DNA from: Chitinibacter bivalviorum
GTDB taxonomy: Bacteria > Pseudomonadota > Gammaproteobacteria > Burkholderiales > Chitinibacteraceae
DNA length: 64,000 bases
Direction of reading: 5' to 3'
NCBI RefSeq assembly: GCF_013403565.1
Contig: NZ_CP058627.1
Span: 310,001-374,000, forward strand
The translations under genes were made by a program, and so were the position numbers. The stretch's first letter is position 1, and every line of letters begins with the position of its first letter. The notes under the pieces are model-generated. The model ran no database searches and had not been told where the DNA came from. It saw only the letters and a program-made list of their open reading frames with translations. Shown here one piece after another: positions 39,180-48,337 of this stretch.

Positions 39180-39206
39180 AGGCTATCAAAACGAAGGAGC
39201 AATAAT

Positions 39207-39533
39207 ATGAACCTCAACATCAGCGGTCATCATCTTGAAGTTACTCCAGCAATCCGTGAGTATGTCACTAGCAAAATCGAACGCGTTGTTCGTCATTTCG
39301 ACAATGTGATTGATGCGACGGTGATTCTTTCGGTAGATAAATTACAGCACAAAGCCGAGGTCACAGTGCATGTGAGCGGCAAAGACATTCACGTTGAAGC
39401 GATTGAGGAAGATTTGTATGCCGCAATTGACGTTCTGATGGATAAATTGGATCGTCAAGTGGTTAAACACAAAGAAAAACAAACAGCACATCGTGGCGAA
39501 GCACTCAAACACCAAGCGGTGGTTGAAGAATAA
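39207..39533 (+). CDS. hpf: Ribosome hibernation promoting factor (short HPF)
   Basis: A 108-residue protein of the HPF/YfiA family that binds the 30S subunit and inactivates ribosomes in stationary phase. [24 protein letters not shown] is the family start; it lacks the long-form C-terminal dimerisation domain. It stands between rpoN and ptsN, as in many proteobacteria, and has an AAGGAG ribosome binding site. A terminator follows. Confidence 0.95.
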   Translation: MNLNISGHHLEVTPAIREYVTSKIERVVRHFDNVIDATVILSVDKLQHKAEVTVHVSGKDIHVEAIEEDLYAAIDVLMDKLDRQVVKHKEKQTAHRGEALKHQAVVEE

Positions 39534-39552
39534 TTCGTTGCGTAGGCAATAC

Positions 39553-39587
39553 AACGGGAACGCCGCGAGTCGTTCCCGTTTTTGTTT
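39553..39587 (+). terminator. Intrinsic terminator after hpf
   Basis: AACGGGAACG and CGTTCCCGTT pair around an 8-base loop, followed by TTTGTTT. Confidence 0.82.
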
Positions 39588-39637
39588 CCGGGGAAGGCAA
39601 GTACAATACCCCGACCATAAGGACCGCGATTGAGACC

Positions 39638-40111
39638 ATGAGCCTGATTACCAAAATTCTGCCGACCAGCAATGTTTTTTTAGATCTGGACGTCGGAAGT
39701 AAAAAACGCGTTTTCGAACATGTAGGTATCGTGTTTGAAAATAGCCATGGCATTGCGCGCAGCGTGATTTTTGATAGCCTGTTTGCCCGTGAAAAACTCG
39801 GCTCAACAGGTCTTGGGCAGGGCGTAGCGATTCCGCATGGTCGTATTAAAGGCTTAAAAGAAGCGACCGGTGCTTTTGTTCGCCTTAGTACGCCGATTCC
39901 ATTTGATGCACCTGATGGCAAACCTGTGTCATTGATTTTTGTTTTGCTCGTTCCGGCCAATGCGACCGACCTGCATTTGCAAATTTTGTCTGAATTGGCA
40001 CAACTCTTTTCCGATAAGCAATTGCGCGAAGAACTCAATACCCTGCCCGAACCACATCAGGTATGGGAGCGGATCGCCAATTGGGAGCCCTACGGTTCCG
40101 AGATCGCTTAA
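39638..40111 (+). CDS. ptsN: Nitrogen-regulatory PTS EIIA protein
   Basis: A 157-residue EIIA-Ntr domain protein. The phosphorylated histidine is His68 in GVAIPHGRI. In relatives the phosphorylation state controls potassium transport and other targets. Located between hpf and hprK. No EI-Ntr or NPr gene is present in the window. Confidence 0.94.
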   Translation: MSLITKILPTSNVFLDLDVGSKKRVFEHVGIVFENSHGIARSVIFDSLFAREKLGSTGLGQGVAIPHGRIKGLKEATGAFVRLSTPIPFDAPDGKPVSLIFVLLVPANATDLHLQILSELAQLFSDKQLREELNTLPEPHQVWERIANWEPYGSEIA

Positions 40112-40190
40112 TTTGCTTGGGCTGGACGGAAAAATGCTGGCTCGTTACTATTGAAGCCTGCCTATCAGGCAGCCTGTTCATGAGAGCCTT

Positions 40191-41135
40191 ATGCCACAAA
40201 TCACTGCCCGCCAATTATTCATCGATAATGCCGAAAAACTGCGCCTCACTTGGGTGGCAGGGCAGTCTGGGGCGAATAATCTGTTATCCAACGACGCTAG
40301 CGAACAAAAACCTTCGCTATCGCTGGTTGGTCACTTAAATTTCGTTCACCCCAACCGTATTCAAGTCCTTGGTATTGCCGAGGTCGCTTACCTCAATGAT
40401 TTATCGCCCGATGTACAGCTAAGCAGCCTTAATCAACTGTTTGCCAGCGAAATGGCCGCGATGATTGTGGCTAATGGCCAGATCGTACCCGCTGCTCTGC
40501 ATGATGCTGCCGAGCGTCACCATGTACCCTTACTGACGAGCCCAGAGCAATCCCCATATTTAATGGAGGTATTGCGCTACTATCTAAGCAAGGCTTTGGC
40601 TGTATCAACACACCTACATGGGGTATTTTTAGATGTGCTGGAAGTCGGCGTACTGCTCACGGGTGAGTCGTCGATGGGTAAATCAGAGTTGGCACTGGAG
40701 TTGATTTCGCGCGGCCATGGCTTGGTTGCTGATGATGTGGTGGAAGTTTATCGCACCAACCCTGAAACTTTGGAAGGGCGTTGCCCGCCGATGCTGCGCG
40801 ATTTTCTGGAAGTGCGCGGGATTGGTGTATTGAATATTCGAACCATTTTCGGCGAAACCGCGGTTCGCCCCAAAAAAACGCTGAAATTGATTATCCATCT
40901 GGCCAAAGCAGGTGGGGAGTCGATGGCGCCAGTCGATCGATTGCAAATGCAGGCGGCAACCCAAGCCATTTTGGATGTGCCGATTCGTAAGCTTGTCATC
41001 CCCGTTGCCGCAGGTCGCAATCTGGCGGTTTTGGTTGAATCTGCCGTGCGAAACTATATTTTGCAGCTGCGTGGGATTGATTCAACGCGTGAGTTTATCG
41101 AGCGACACCAGAAATTTATGGAGATGGGTGAATAA
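40191..41135 (+). CDS. hprK: HPr kinase/phosphorylase
   Basis: A 314-residue bifunctional enzyme that phosphorylates HPr/NPr on serine or removes the phosphate. The P-loop GESSMGKS is at residues 158-165, followed by [10 protein letters not shown] and the HprK signature region around [15 protein letters not shown]. The N-terminal HprK domain is complete. Its stop overlaps the rapZ start by one base. Confidence 0.95.
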   Translation: MPQITARQLFIDNAEKLRLTWVAGQSGANNLLSNDASEQKPSLSLVGHLNFVHPNRIQVLGIAEVAYLNDLSPDVQLSSLNQLFASEMAAMIVANGQIVPAALHDAAERHHVPLLTSPEQSPYLMEVLRYYLSKALAVSTHLHGVFLDVLEVGVLLTGESSMGKSELALELISRGHGLVADDVVEVYRTNPETLEGRCPPMLRDFLEVRGIGVLNIRTIFGETAVRPKKTLKLIIHLAKAGGESMAPVDRLQMQAATQAILDVPIRKLVIPVAAGRNLAVLVESAVRNYILQLRGIDSTREFIERHQKFMEMGE

Positions 41136-41995
41136 TGTCTGGCTCACCTCATCAGCAAGTTGTGATTTTATCGGGCATGTCGGGGGCGGGTAAGTCTGTG
41201 GCCTTGCGTGCGCTGGAAGATTTAGGCTATTACTGCCTCGATAATCTGCCTGCGCCTTTATTGCCACAAGCGGTTTCCATGCTCGATCGTGATGGCTACC
41301 CAAAGGTGGCCATCGCTATTGATGCGCGCAGTGCGCATAATCTGACGTCGTTCCCTGAGCATCTGGATGCTTTATTGCAATTGGGCATGGATGTGCGTTT
41401 ATTGTTCGTGGAAGCGAACGATGAAACCATTATTAAACGCTACTCGGAAAGTCGTCGCAGCCATCCACTGTCAAATGGCCAGCTCACAGTATCGGAGTGC
41501 ATTGCCATGGAACGCGAGGTGTTGGGCGATATTCGCGAGCTCGGGCATTGTATGGATACTAGTGGCTTATCTGCGTCACAATTACGGATTTGGATTCGTG
41601 ATTTTATTGCATCCGATCGCGCTAAGTTGACCTTGATCTTCCAGTCATTTGGCTTCAAACATGGCATTCCGCTGGATGCTGACTTTGTCTTTGACGCGCG
41701 TTGTTTGCCCAATCCCTATTACGATCCGGCGCTGCGCCCATTGACGGGTATGGACAAGCCTGTGGCGGATTTTCTGATGCGCCAAGCAAGCGTTGGCCCC
41801 TATCTGACGCATATTCTGGGCTTTCTGGAGCGCTGGTTGCCCGAGTTCGAGCGCGATCAACGTAGCTATGTGACGGTAGCCATTGGCTGCACAGGCGGAC
41901 AGCATCGTTCGGTCTATTTGGCCGAAGAGTTGCGGCGGCATTTTGCCCGTTCGCGTCAGGTCTTGTTGCGCCATCGCGAGCAGCATGCTCGCTGA
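41135..41995 (+). CDS. rapZ: RNase adapter protein RapZ
   Basis: A 286-residue P-loop protein (GMSGAGKS at residues 14-21) with the C-terminal sugar-phosphate-binding signature GCTGGQHRSVYLAE. In enterobacteria RapZ directs RNase E to small RNA GlmZ and so controls GlcN-6-P synthesis; in this lineage the role is inferred. It overlaps hprK by one base and the next small gene by 11 bases. Confidence 0.95.
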   Translation: MSGSPHQQVVILSGMSGAGKSVALRALEDLGYYCLDNLPAPLLPQAVSMLDRDGYPKVAIAIDARSAHNLTSFPEHLDALLQLGMDVRLLFVEANDETIIKRYSESRRSHPLSNGQLTVSECIAMEREVLGDIRELGHCMDTSGLSASQLRIWIRDFIASDRAKLTLIFQSFGFKHGIPLDADFVFDARCLPNPYYDPALRPLTGMDKPVADFLMRQASVGPYLTHILGFLERWLPEFERDQRSYVTVAIGCTGGQHRSVYLAEELRRHFARSRQVLLRHREQHAR

Positions 41996-42368
41996 TTCTT
42001 GGCGTCTGCTCAAATGGGGTGATGCCCTTTGTATTGTCGTTTTGCTTGCAGCGTGGTTGCTGATTACGGTTTGGAGCTGGTCGCAACCTCAAGCGACGCG
42101 AGTTCGTATCTATCAGGCGGGTAAAGTGTTTGCCGAGCTTGATTTACAAGCGTCCCATACCCTGCATGTCACGGGGCCATTGGGCGATACCGTCATTGAG
42201 GTCGCAACGGGTCGGGCTCGTATCGTTCGTGACCCTAGCCCACGCCAATATTGCGTGCAGGCTGGTTGGCTGCAACAAGCGGGGCAAAGCGCCATTTGTC
42301 TACCCAATCAAACCAGTATCGAGCTCATCGGCAATCAACCTCGCCCTTATGACAGCCTCAGTTACTAA
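41985..42368 (+). CDS. NusG domain II-containing small membrane protein
   Basis: A 127-residue protein with one N-terminal membrane helix (GDALCIVVLLAAWLLITVW) and an extracytoplasmic domain of the NusG_II family (VRIYQAGKVFAELDL ... GRARIVRDPSPRQYCVQAGWL). The Cys-containing SPRQYC...ICLPN pattern is family-typical. Function is unknown; such genes are commonly next to a Gx transporter gene and flavin-related genes. It overlaps rapZ by 11 bases and the next gene by 20 bases, so tight translational coupling is likely. Confidence 0.82.
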   Translation: MLADSWRLLKWGDALCIVVLLAAWLLITVWSWSQPQATRVRIYQAGKVFAELDLQASHTLHVTGPLGDTVIEVATGRARIVRDPSPRQYCVQAGWLQQAGQSAICLPNQTSIELIGNQPRPYDSLSY

Positions 42369-42912
42369 TTCGCCCTCACAACATGCGCTGCGAGTGCAGC
42401 CTAGCGATGCGTATATTGCGCGTCTTGCCGCGTATGCCATCGTTTTGGCCGTGCTGGAATCAGGTATTCCATCGCCAATTCCGGGCGTCAAGCCGGGTTT
42501 GGCCAATATTGTGACTTTGATCGCCTTAGAGCGCATGGGCTGGCGAGCGGCTGCTTGGGTGAGTTTGCTGCGGATTTTTGGTTCCAGCATTGTCTTGGGG
42601 GGGATTTTCTCGCCTGGCTTTGCGCTGAGTTTATCGGGTGGTATCGCCAGTTTGCTGGTGCTGGCATTGTGCCAATATCTGCCGCGCCGACATTTCGGTT
42701 GGGTGACGATTTCCCTGCTGTCAGCCTTGGGGCATACGGCGGGGCAATTGCTATTGGCACGACTTTGGCTTATCCCGCACAATGGGATTGTCTATTTAAT
42801 CCCGCTGCTGGCTGGCATGGCCTTGGTGTTTGGCTTTGTTAATGGCGTGATTACCGAACGATTATTACGCGCTTATCCTGAGCGGCATAAAGTGTCTGCG
42901 GAGCAATTATGA
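42349..42912 (+). CDS. Gx transporter family membrane protein (heptaprenyl diphosphate synthase component I-like)
   Basis: A 187-residue integral membrane protein with about five helices, containing ESGIPSPIPGVKPGLANIVTLIAL near residue 38, the signature of the Gx/HepS-I-like family. Despite the old name it looks like an ECF-type substrate-binding membrane protein. It overlaps the NusG-II gene by 20 bases and ubiX by 4 (ATGA). Substrate unknown; the ubiX neighbour makes a flavin- or prenyl-linked role conceivable (inference). Confidence 0.82.
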   Translation: MTASVTNSPSQHALRVQPSDAYIARLAAYAIVLAVLESGIPSPIPGVKPGLANIVTLIALERMGWRAAAWVSLLRIFGSSIVLGGIFSPGFALSLSGGIASLLVLALCQYLPRRHFGWVTISLLSALGHTAGQLLLARLWLIPHNGIVYLIPLLAGMALVFGFVNGVITERLLRAYPERHKVSAEQL

Positions 42913-43514
42913 GTAAAACCATCACACTGGCCTTTACCGGCGCATCAGGCTTGCCGTACGGGATACGCACTTTGGAGTGCTTACTGGCCGCAGGTTGCAA
43001 GGTGCGCTTGGTGTACACGCAAGTGGCGCAAATTGTGGCTAAGCAAGAGTTAGATCTAAATTGGCCATCGCGCGCCGCCGATTTGGCCGAAAAACTCCGC
43101 GAGCAATATCAGTTGGCTGATCCTGAGCAGCTGCAAGTCTATGGCCAGCAAGAATGGTTTGCGCCGATGGCTTCGGGCAGCAATCCGGGCGATGGCATGA
43201 TTGTGGTGCCTTGTACCATGGGCGCACTCTCTGCGATTGCCAATGGCGCGTCGGATAATCTGCTGGAGCGTGCTGCGGATGTGATGATTAAGGAGCGAAA
43301 AACACTGATTATCGTGCCACGCGAAACGCCATTCTCCGCGATTCATTTGGAAAATATGCTCAAGCTGGCGCGGCTAGGGGTGGTGATTTTGCCGCCTAAT
43401 CCGGGTTTTTATCATCACCCAACGCAGGTGAGTGATTTGGTCGATTTTGTTGTGGCAAGAATTTTGGATCAGCTTGATGTGCCGCATGAGCTGATGAAAC
43501 GCTGGGGTGAGTAG
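42909..43514 (+). CDS. ubiX: Flavin prenyltransferase UbiX
   Basis: A 201-residue flavoprotein that attaches a dimethylallyl unit to FMN, giving the cofactor of UbiD decarboxylase in ubiquinone synthesis. AFTGASGLPYGIRTLECL at the N-terminus, VVPCTMGALSAIANG near residue 99 and VPRETPFSAIHLENM near residue 137 are diagnostic. Its TAG stop supplies the first G of the next 49-bp element. Confidence 0.95.
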   Translation: MSKTITLAFTGASGLPYGIRTLECLLAAGCKVRLVYTQVAQIVAKQELDLNWPSRAADLAEKLREQYQLADPEQLQVYGQQEWFAPMASGSNPGDGMIVVPCTMGALSAIANGASDNLLERAADVMIKERKTLIIVPRETPFSAIHLENMLKLARLGVVILPPNPGFYHHPTQVSDLVDFVVARILDQLDVPHELMKRWGE

Positions 43515-43562
43515 GGTATTGGTCTGAATGTATTTATTTTATTTGGCTTAGAAGTAATACCC
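43514..43562. repeat. 49-bp palindromic element, copy 7 (between ubiX and the MATE gene)
   Basis: GGGTATTGGTCTGAA at the left, TGGCTTAGAAGTAATACCC at the right, TA on both outer sides. It exactly fills the space between two convergent genes: its first base is the last base of the ubiX TAG and its last base belongs to the MATE stop codon. Confidence 0.82.
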
Positions 43563-44911
43563 TAGTGAGTATTTAAATGCTTGAGGCTGACGCGCCTAAA
43601 TAGCCACAATAAAGACAGCGCAGCGAACGTGAGCGCGATGACCAGCGCGATCCAAAATCCCTGCGCGCCATGCGCCGCAATTGGCCCAATGCCAAACGCT
43701 AGTGCATAACCCAGCGGCAAGCCGATCACCCAGAATGCCGTCATATGCAGCAACATTGGCAGCCGTGTGGCTTGATAACCGCGCAAAATCCCGCTGGCCA
43801 CGACCTGCGTGGCATCTGAAAACTGGAATATCCCCGCCAGTACTAGCAATTGCGTCGCTAGCGCCAATACCGCGATGTCTTGGGTATACAAGCGTGCAAT
43901 CTGCGCGCCAAAAATCATCGTAATCGCCGCACCGATTCCCGCAACGATCAGCCCCAAACGGACGCCATTTTGACCAATCAAGCGGGCTTGTTGCCAATTT
44001 CCAGCGCCTGCCGCATGGCCGACGCGCACTGTGAGCGCAGTGCTAATGGCCATCGGAATCATAAATAGCAAAGAGGCAAAATTAAGCGCAACCTGATGAG
44101 CCGCCACGGCAGTCGTGCCCAAGCGGGCAATCAACAGGGCGATCAGGCTAAAGGCGCTCACTTCAATAAAGAACATAATGCCTATGGGTATACCAAGCTT
44201 TGCCAATTGCCATTGGGCATTCCAGTTGATACCCCTTAATTTATCGAAGGGGTGCGTCCCGCGATAAATGGGGGCGTAGCAAATCCAAACGAACCACATC
44301 AATGCGCTCACCCACATGCAAAAAGCCGTGGCCCAACCGCAACCAACTGCCCCCAAGGCGGGAAAGCCCAAATGGCCGTAAATCAAAATCCAGTTCGCGG
44401 GAATATTGAGCGCTAATGCGATCAGGGAAATGATCATCATCGGCTTGGTTTGATTGAGCGCCGAGCTATAGCCATATAGGACGCGCGACACAGCGAGCGC
44501 AGGCAAACCCCAGCTAACGGCGGATAAAAAACGTCCTGCTTTATCCGCCACTTCACTGGCTAGGCCAAGATGGTTAAACACCGGCAATACCGCATGCGCA
44601 ATCAGGATCGCGACCGTACCGGCCAACAAAGCCTGATAAAGCGCCTGCTGAGTCAACATGGGCAACGCGTCACGCTGATTGGCGCCGACCTTGGCCGAGG
44701 CCAGTGGGCTAATCGCGAGCAGTAAACCCATTAAGGTGACAATCAGTGTGGTCCAGATCGAGGCGCCAACCGATACCGCCGCTAAATCCGCCGCCGAAAC
44801 ATGGCCAGCCATCACCGCATCGACAAAAGCTGTGCCAGTTTGGGCGAGCTGACCCACCATAATGGGCCAAGCCAGCACTAAGGTGGCTTTGGCGTCTTTA
44901 AGTAAGGGCAT
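43562..44911 (-). CDS. MATE family efflux transporter (NorM-like)
   Basis: A 449-residue protein with twelve predicted membrane helices in two MatE repeats; the N-terminus (LVLAWPIMVGQLAQTGTAFVDAVMAGHVSAADLAAVSVG) is typical of NorM-type drug/Na+ or H+ antiporters. It may export cationic drugs. Six bases upstream lies the end of a small unknown gene on the same strand. Confidence 0.9.
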   Translation of the reverse strand: MPLLKDAKATLVLAWPIMVGQLAQTGTAFVDAVMAGHVSAADLAAVSVGASIWTTLIVTLMGLLLAISPLASAKVGANQRDALPMLTQQALYQALLAGTVAILIAHAVLPVFNHLGLASEVADKAGRFLSAVSWGLPALAVSRVLYGYSSALNQTKPMMIISLIALALNIPANWILIYGHLGFPALGAVGCGWATAFCMWVSALMWFVWICYAPIYRGTHPFDKLRGINWNAQWQLAKLGIPIGIMFFIEVSAFSLIALLIARLGTTAVAAHQVALNFASLLFMIPMAISTALTVRVGHAAGAGNWQQARLIGQNGVRLGLIVAGIGAAITMIFGAQIARLYTQDIAVLALATQLLVLAGIFQFSDATQVVASGILRGYQATRLPMLLHMTAFWVIGLPLGYALAFGIGPIAAHGAQGFWIALVIALTFAALSLLWLFRRVSLKHLNTH

Positions 44912-44917
44912 AAAGTC

Positions 44918-45226
44918 CTATTGATCAGATGAATAATGCCCAACGGCAGGTTCAAAATGCGCTAATAAATCAGCAAAGCGTCTTTGAAACAGCAAGGCTT
45001 CTTCCAAGCTCAAATCAAAAATCACCAAGCTGCCATCGGGCATGTTTTGGCTGGGGAGTGAAAAAACACTGGCCGCAGCAAAAGCCAATTGCAAACGATG
45101 CGGCGCAATCTGTGGTGCGCAGCGTAGCAGTAAACGATTACGGTTGCGCCAATGCAGGCTGAGATGAAAGCGGGTTTGTGGGCGAGTAGGGCTGGTCACG
45201 GTAGGTAATTCTAGGCAATCGTACAT
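44918..45226 (-). CDS. Hypothetical protein, 102 residues
   Basis: A small soluble protein starting MYDCLELP with a good ribosome binding site (TGGAG eight bases before ATG 45226). The sequence has a beta-like central part (RFHLSLHWRNRNRLLLRC) and an acidic helical end (LEEALLFQRRFADLLAHF). I recognise no family. It is six bases upstream of the MATE gene and probably co-transcribed with it. Confidence 0.65.
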   Translation of the reverse strand: MYDCLELPTVTSPTRPQTRFHLSLHWRNRNRLLLRCAPQIAPHRLQLAFAAASVFSLPSQNMPDGSLVIFDLSLEEALLFQRRFADLLAHFEPAVGHYSSDQ

Positions 45227-45513
45227 GGGCAAACTCCAAATGGATTTGCCGGTAAAGCCAACTGGGCCTTACCGACGCTTTAGCGGTATTTCGACTGCGC
45301 CCCGCAAGTTGTCGATTAATAGGCGCATAGTGCTTATTTACTTTGAATTGTTTAATTGACCCAAAAACAAAAAAGCCACGGCGAGCGTGGCTGATGTTTC
45401 GGCACGCTTTAGCAGATTATTTAAAGCGCCCTGCAAGCTGTTTCAACTCAGCGCTTGGAAATGATTCTGCGCCGCAAAATCGGCGCGGTCAAGATACAGA
45501 ATTACCCGTACAT
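45227..45513. other. Gene-free gap with terminator and a possible gene remnant
   Basis: About 290 bases between two minus-strand genes. It includes a small hairpin near 45249-45275, a clear minus-strand terminator at 45366-45392 and, upstream of that, a short open frame that looks like the last codons of a chemotaxis receptor gene (see findings). The promoter of the 102-residue gene should lie at the left end. Confidence 0.5.
45366..45392 (-). terminator. Intrinsic terminator on the minus strand
   Basis: On the minus strand AGCCACG, loop CTCGC, CGTGGCTTTTTTG. It lies about 120 bases beyond the dtd stop and may originally have served a gene now lost. Confidence 0.83.
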
Positions 45514-45966
45514 TTACTCCGGATTTTTCGAGTCAAGCCAAATGGTGACGGGGCCATCATTGGTGAGTGTCACTTTCATATCGGCACCAAATTGCCCGGT
45601 CGGCACCGCTTGGCCGATTTTTTGGCTCAGCGCCGCGACAAAAGCATTAAACATGGGCTCGCTCACCGCGCCTGGCGCTGCAGCGCTCCAGCTTGGGCGA
45701 TTGCCTTTTTTATTGCTGGCATACAGCGTGAATTGACTCACAGCCAAGGCTTGACCTTGCGTATCGAGCAAAGAGAGATTCATCACATCGTTGGCGTCAG
45801 AAAAAATCCGCAGATTGGCTATTTTATTGACCAGCCATTGAATATCAGCCTCGCTGTCTTCATGCGTGACGCCGACCAGTAGCAGCAAGCCCGCGCCAAT
45901 TTGACCGACGATTTGCTCGGCCACCACGACGTTCGCGTGGCTAACCCTTTGTACTAATACCCGCAT
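45514..45966 (-). CDS. dtd: D-aminoacyl-tRNA deacylase
   Basis: A 150-residue enzyme hydrolysing D-aminoacyl-tRNAs. The active-site motifs SQFTLYA near residue 77 and [11 protein letters not shown] near residue 136 (NxGPVT) are complete and [13 protein letters not shown] is the normal start. Its ATG overlaps the stop of the upstream small gene by one base, so it is translationally coupled with it. Confidence 0.95.
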   Translation of the reverse strand: MRVLVQRVSHANVVVAEQIVGQIGAGLLLLVGVTHEDSEADIQWLVNKIANLRIFSDANDVMNLSLLDTQGQALAVSQFTLYASNKKGNRPSWSAAAPGAVSEPMFNAFVAALSQKIGQAVPTGQFGADMKVTLTNDGPVTIWLDSKNPE

Positions 45967-46337
45967 TACCGTACCGCAAGTGAGGAAAGTTGACCGGGTT
46001 CGCTGGCAACTAAAGTGCGCTGAAATGAGCCTGTTTGATCCAACGATTGCATCCCCAGTGCCAGACGTTCGCGCAAAGTGGCAGCTTCACGCGGCACGAG
46101 CTGTTGCAGGCGAGCCAAGTCACGCATCAAGTGGCGCATAAAAACGGGGAGTCCATCGCTGTTTTCTAAGTGAACGTCCAGCAGCCTTGCCATGCCAGAC
46201 ATCAGCGCCATTTCGACCCGCAAAGACACGTCATCGCGTTGGCGCATCACGTTTTCAATTTCGGCTTTTTTGGCCGCGTCGAGCAGAATGGGGTTAGTGA
46301 ATTTGCGCATGGTCATCGTTTTGGAGTTATTTGGCAT
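45966..46337 (-). CDS. Hypothetical protein, small paralogue A
   Basis: A roughly 123-residue soluble, mainly helical protein without membrane segments. The core [26 protein letters not shown] and [23 protein letters not shown] is also present, with changes, in the next gene on the same strand (46547-46933), and both end in LS-LAVR. I recognise no family. Starts at 46337, 46316 or 46310 are possible; I used the longest ATG. It is coupled to dtd. Confidence 0.72.
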   Translation of the reverse strand: MPNNSKTMTMRKFTNPILLDAAKKAEIENVMRQRDDVSLRVEMALMSGMARLLDVHLENSDGLPVFMRHLMRDLARLQQLVPREAATLRERLALGMQSLDQTGSFQRTLVASEPGQLSSLAVR

Positions 46338-46546
46338 TGCCAGCAAAATAAAGGTCAGGCTTTGTTAGCTGGTGTGAAGATTATATGAAACTTAATACCT
46401 GTCAGTCATAATATTTTAACTGCTAACCGATTAATGGCATTGTCATTGGTAATGGTCGGGTAAGCTATACGGCATTTCGCTAATAAAAAATGGCCAGAAT
46501 GATATCTGGCCTAGTCGCTATCGAACTTGCTGTGCCCTATGTCTTG

Positions 46547-46933
46547 CTAGCGCACGGCAAGGTTAGAGAGATGTGGTTTGGGCGAGTCGTTGAGCTTGCC
46601 TTGGAAGGGCTCTTGGACTGTCGTGGTTTGCATCCGATCAACGATCAGTCGTTCACGCAACATAAGCGCTTCACGCGGCGCTGTGCGGTACAGTTGTTTG
46701 AGGTCGCGAATAATCTGATTGATCATCGGATGGCGCTTAGCGTGATTTAACTCGTGGTTACGCAGTTGCAACGCTAGGCCGTTCATTCTTACCATTTCAA
46801 TGCGCAGTGATAGCTCGTCGCGGCAGCAAAAGAGTGCGTCGAGCTGCTTTTTTCTTGTGATTTCGAGCTGCTCAACTTGGATGTGTAACGGAAAGGACGG
46901 TTTTTTCTCGCTGGAAGGTCGTGCCAGATTCAT
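46547..46933 (-). CDS. Hypothetical protein, small paralogue B
   Basis: A 128-residue helical protein with basic N-terminus, paralogous to the preceding gene: CRDELSLRIEMVRMNGLALQLRNHEL, IRDLKQLYRTAPREALMLRERLIV and the C-terminal LSNLAVR line up. No known domain is recognised. Charged helices with the PREA..LRERL motif could mediate protein or nucleic-acid contacts, but this is a guess. The gene starts about 177 bases from divergent asd. A gap of 209 bases separates it from paralogue A. Confidence 0.72.
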   Translation of the reverse strand: MNLARPSSEKKPSFPLHIQVEQLEITRKKQLDALFCCRDELSLRIEMVRMNGLALQLRNHELNHAKRHPMINQIIRDLKQLYRTAPREALMLRERLIVDRMQTTTVQEPFQGKLNDSPKPHLSNLAVR

Positions 46934-47110
46934 GATTTTTAAAGACTTATTTCGCGCTTGATATGATCGCCGCTCATCGATTACTCGAAAAAATGACGAT
47001 GTATTATTTTGGGCGCGAATTGTTACCTACAAGTCTCTAGCCAGCAATGCGGATTTTCTCTAATATCAAGGGCTTGCTGTTCGTATTTTGTAATCGATAA
47101 GGAAAACATA

Positions 47111-48217
47111 ATGAAGCGGGTAGGTTTAGTCGGTTGGCGCGGTATGGTGGGCTCGGTCCTGATGCAACGTATGCAGGAAGAGAAAGATTTTGACGTGATT
47201 GATCCCGTCTTCTTCACCACATCGCAAGCAGGTCAAGCAGCACCTAATTTCGGTAAAGATGCTGGCACCTTGAAAGACGCTAACGATATTGCTGAATTGA
47301 GCAAGATGGATGTCATCATCTCTTGCCAAGGCGGCGACTACACGACCGCGATTTTCCCAAAACTACGCGCTAGCGGCTGGGAAGGCTACTGGATTGATGC
47401 AGCGTCGACGCTGCGCATGGAAGACGACGCTGTCATTATCCTCGACCCAGTGAATGACGATGTGATCCAAGGCGCTTTGGCTAAAGGCGTGAAAAACTAC
47501 ATCGGCGGCAACTGTACCAACTCGATCATGTTGATGGGTATGGGCGGCTTGTTCAAAGCCGGTTTAGTTGACTGGGTATCGTCAATGACTTACCAAGCAG
47601 CATCCGGCGGCGGTGCGAATCACATGCGCGAATTGCTCAAAGGTATGGGCGTGGTTTACAACTCGGTGGCCGATGAGTTGGCAACGCCATCGTCGGCGAT
47701 TCTGGAAATCGACAAAAAAGTTGCCCACACGATTTCTAACGACGTACCGACTGAATTCTTCGGCGCGCCATTGGCGGGCGGCTTGATCCCTTGGATCGAC
47801 AAACAACTCGACAACGGCCAATCGAAAGAAGAGTGGAAAGGCCAAGCCGAAGTGAACAAGATCCTTGGTACGGACGCAACGATTCCTGTTGATGGCTTGT
47901 GCGTGCGCATCGGCGCAATGCGTTGCCACAGCTTGGCTTTGACGATCAAACTGAAACGCGATCTGCCATTGGCTGAAATCGAAGCCATCATCAAATCGGG
48001 CAATGATTGGGTGAAATGGGTGCCAAATGATCGCGAAATCAGCGTGAAAGAATTGATCCCAGCGCAAATCACCGGCAAGCTCGACATCGGCGTAGGCCGT
48101 GTTCGCAAATTGAATATGGGCCCAGAGTACATCAGCGCATTCGTGATCGGCGACCAATTGCTGTGGGGCGCTGCTGAACCACTGCGTCGTATGCTGCGGA
48201 TCTTGTTGGCAAAATAA
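47111..48217 (+). CDS. asd: Aspartate-semialdehyde dehydrogenase
   Basis: A 368-residue NADPH enzyme converting aspartyl phosphate to the semialdehyde for lysine, threonine, methionine and cell-wall [18 protein letters not shown] is the cofactor loop; the catalytic Cys135 is in GGNCTNS, the position and motif of the gammaproteobacterial type. I start at ATG 47111 with AAGGA 8-9 bases upstream; the longer frame is not conserved. Confidence 0.97.
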   Translation: MKRVGLVGWRGMVGSVLMQRMQEEKDFDVIDPVFFTTSQAGQAAPNFGKDAGTLKDANDIAELSKMDVIISCQGGDYTTAIFPKLRASGWEGYWIDAASTLRMEDDAVIILDPVNDDVIQGALAKGVKNYIGGNCTNSIMLMGMGGLFKAGLVDWVSSMTYQAASGGGANHMRELLKGMGVVYNSVADELATPSSAILEIDKKVAHTISNDVPTEFFGAPLAGGLIPWIDKQLDNGQSKEEWKGQAEVNKILGTDATIPVDGLCVRIGAMRCHSLALTIKLKRDLPLAEIEAIIKSGNDWVKWVPNDREISVKELIPAQITGKLDIGVGRVRKLNMGPEYISAFVIGDQLLWGAAEPLRRMLRILLAK

Positions 48218-48237
48218 TCAATCATCATTGATTGAAT

Positions 48238-48268
48238 AAAAAAAGGGATGCTGCTGCATCCCTTTTTT
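48238..48268 (+). terminator. Intrinsic terminator after asd
   Basis: AAAAAGGGATGC, loop TGCT, GCATCCCTTTTTT. A runs on the left suggest it also works for the convergent ETF-QO gene. Confidence 0.88.
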
Positions 48269-48271
48269 ATT

Positions 48272-48320
48272 GGGTATTGCTCTGAAATCAAATTGCGAAA
48301 AGGATTTCAGAGTAATACCT
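48272..48320. repeat. 49-bp palindromic element, copy 8 (between asd and the ETF-QO gene)
   Basis: GGGTATTGCTCTGAAATC at the left pairs with GATTTCAGAGTAATACC at the right with one mismatch, making a 17-base stem. It starts three bases after the asd terminator and ends 17 bases before the ETF-QO stop. Confidence 0.85.
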
Positions 48321-48337
48321 GCAATAGTGGGCGCTAC

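Noticed and set aside
45343..45882. 179-codon open frame opposite dtd
   Set aside because: Antisense to a complete dtd gene with intact motifs; composition looks like a shadow.
46352..46400. Possible ninth 49-bp element ending AATACCT between the two small paralogous genes
   Set aside because: Only the right end and the first four bases match; the left arm lacks GGTATT, so the match is too weak.
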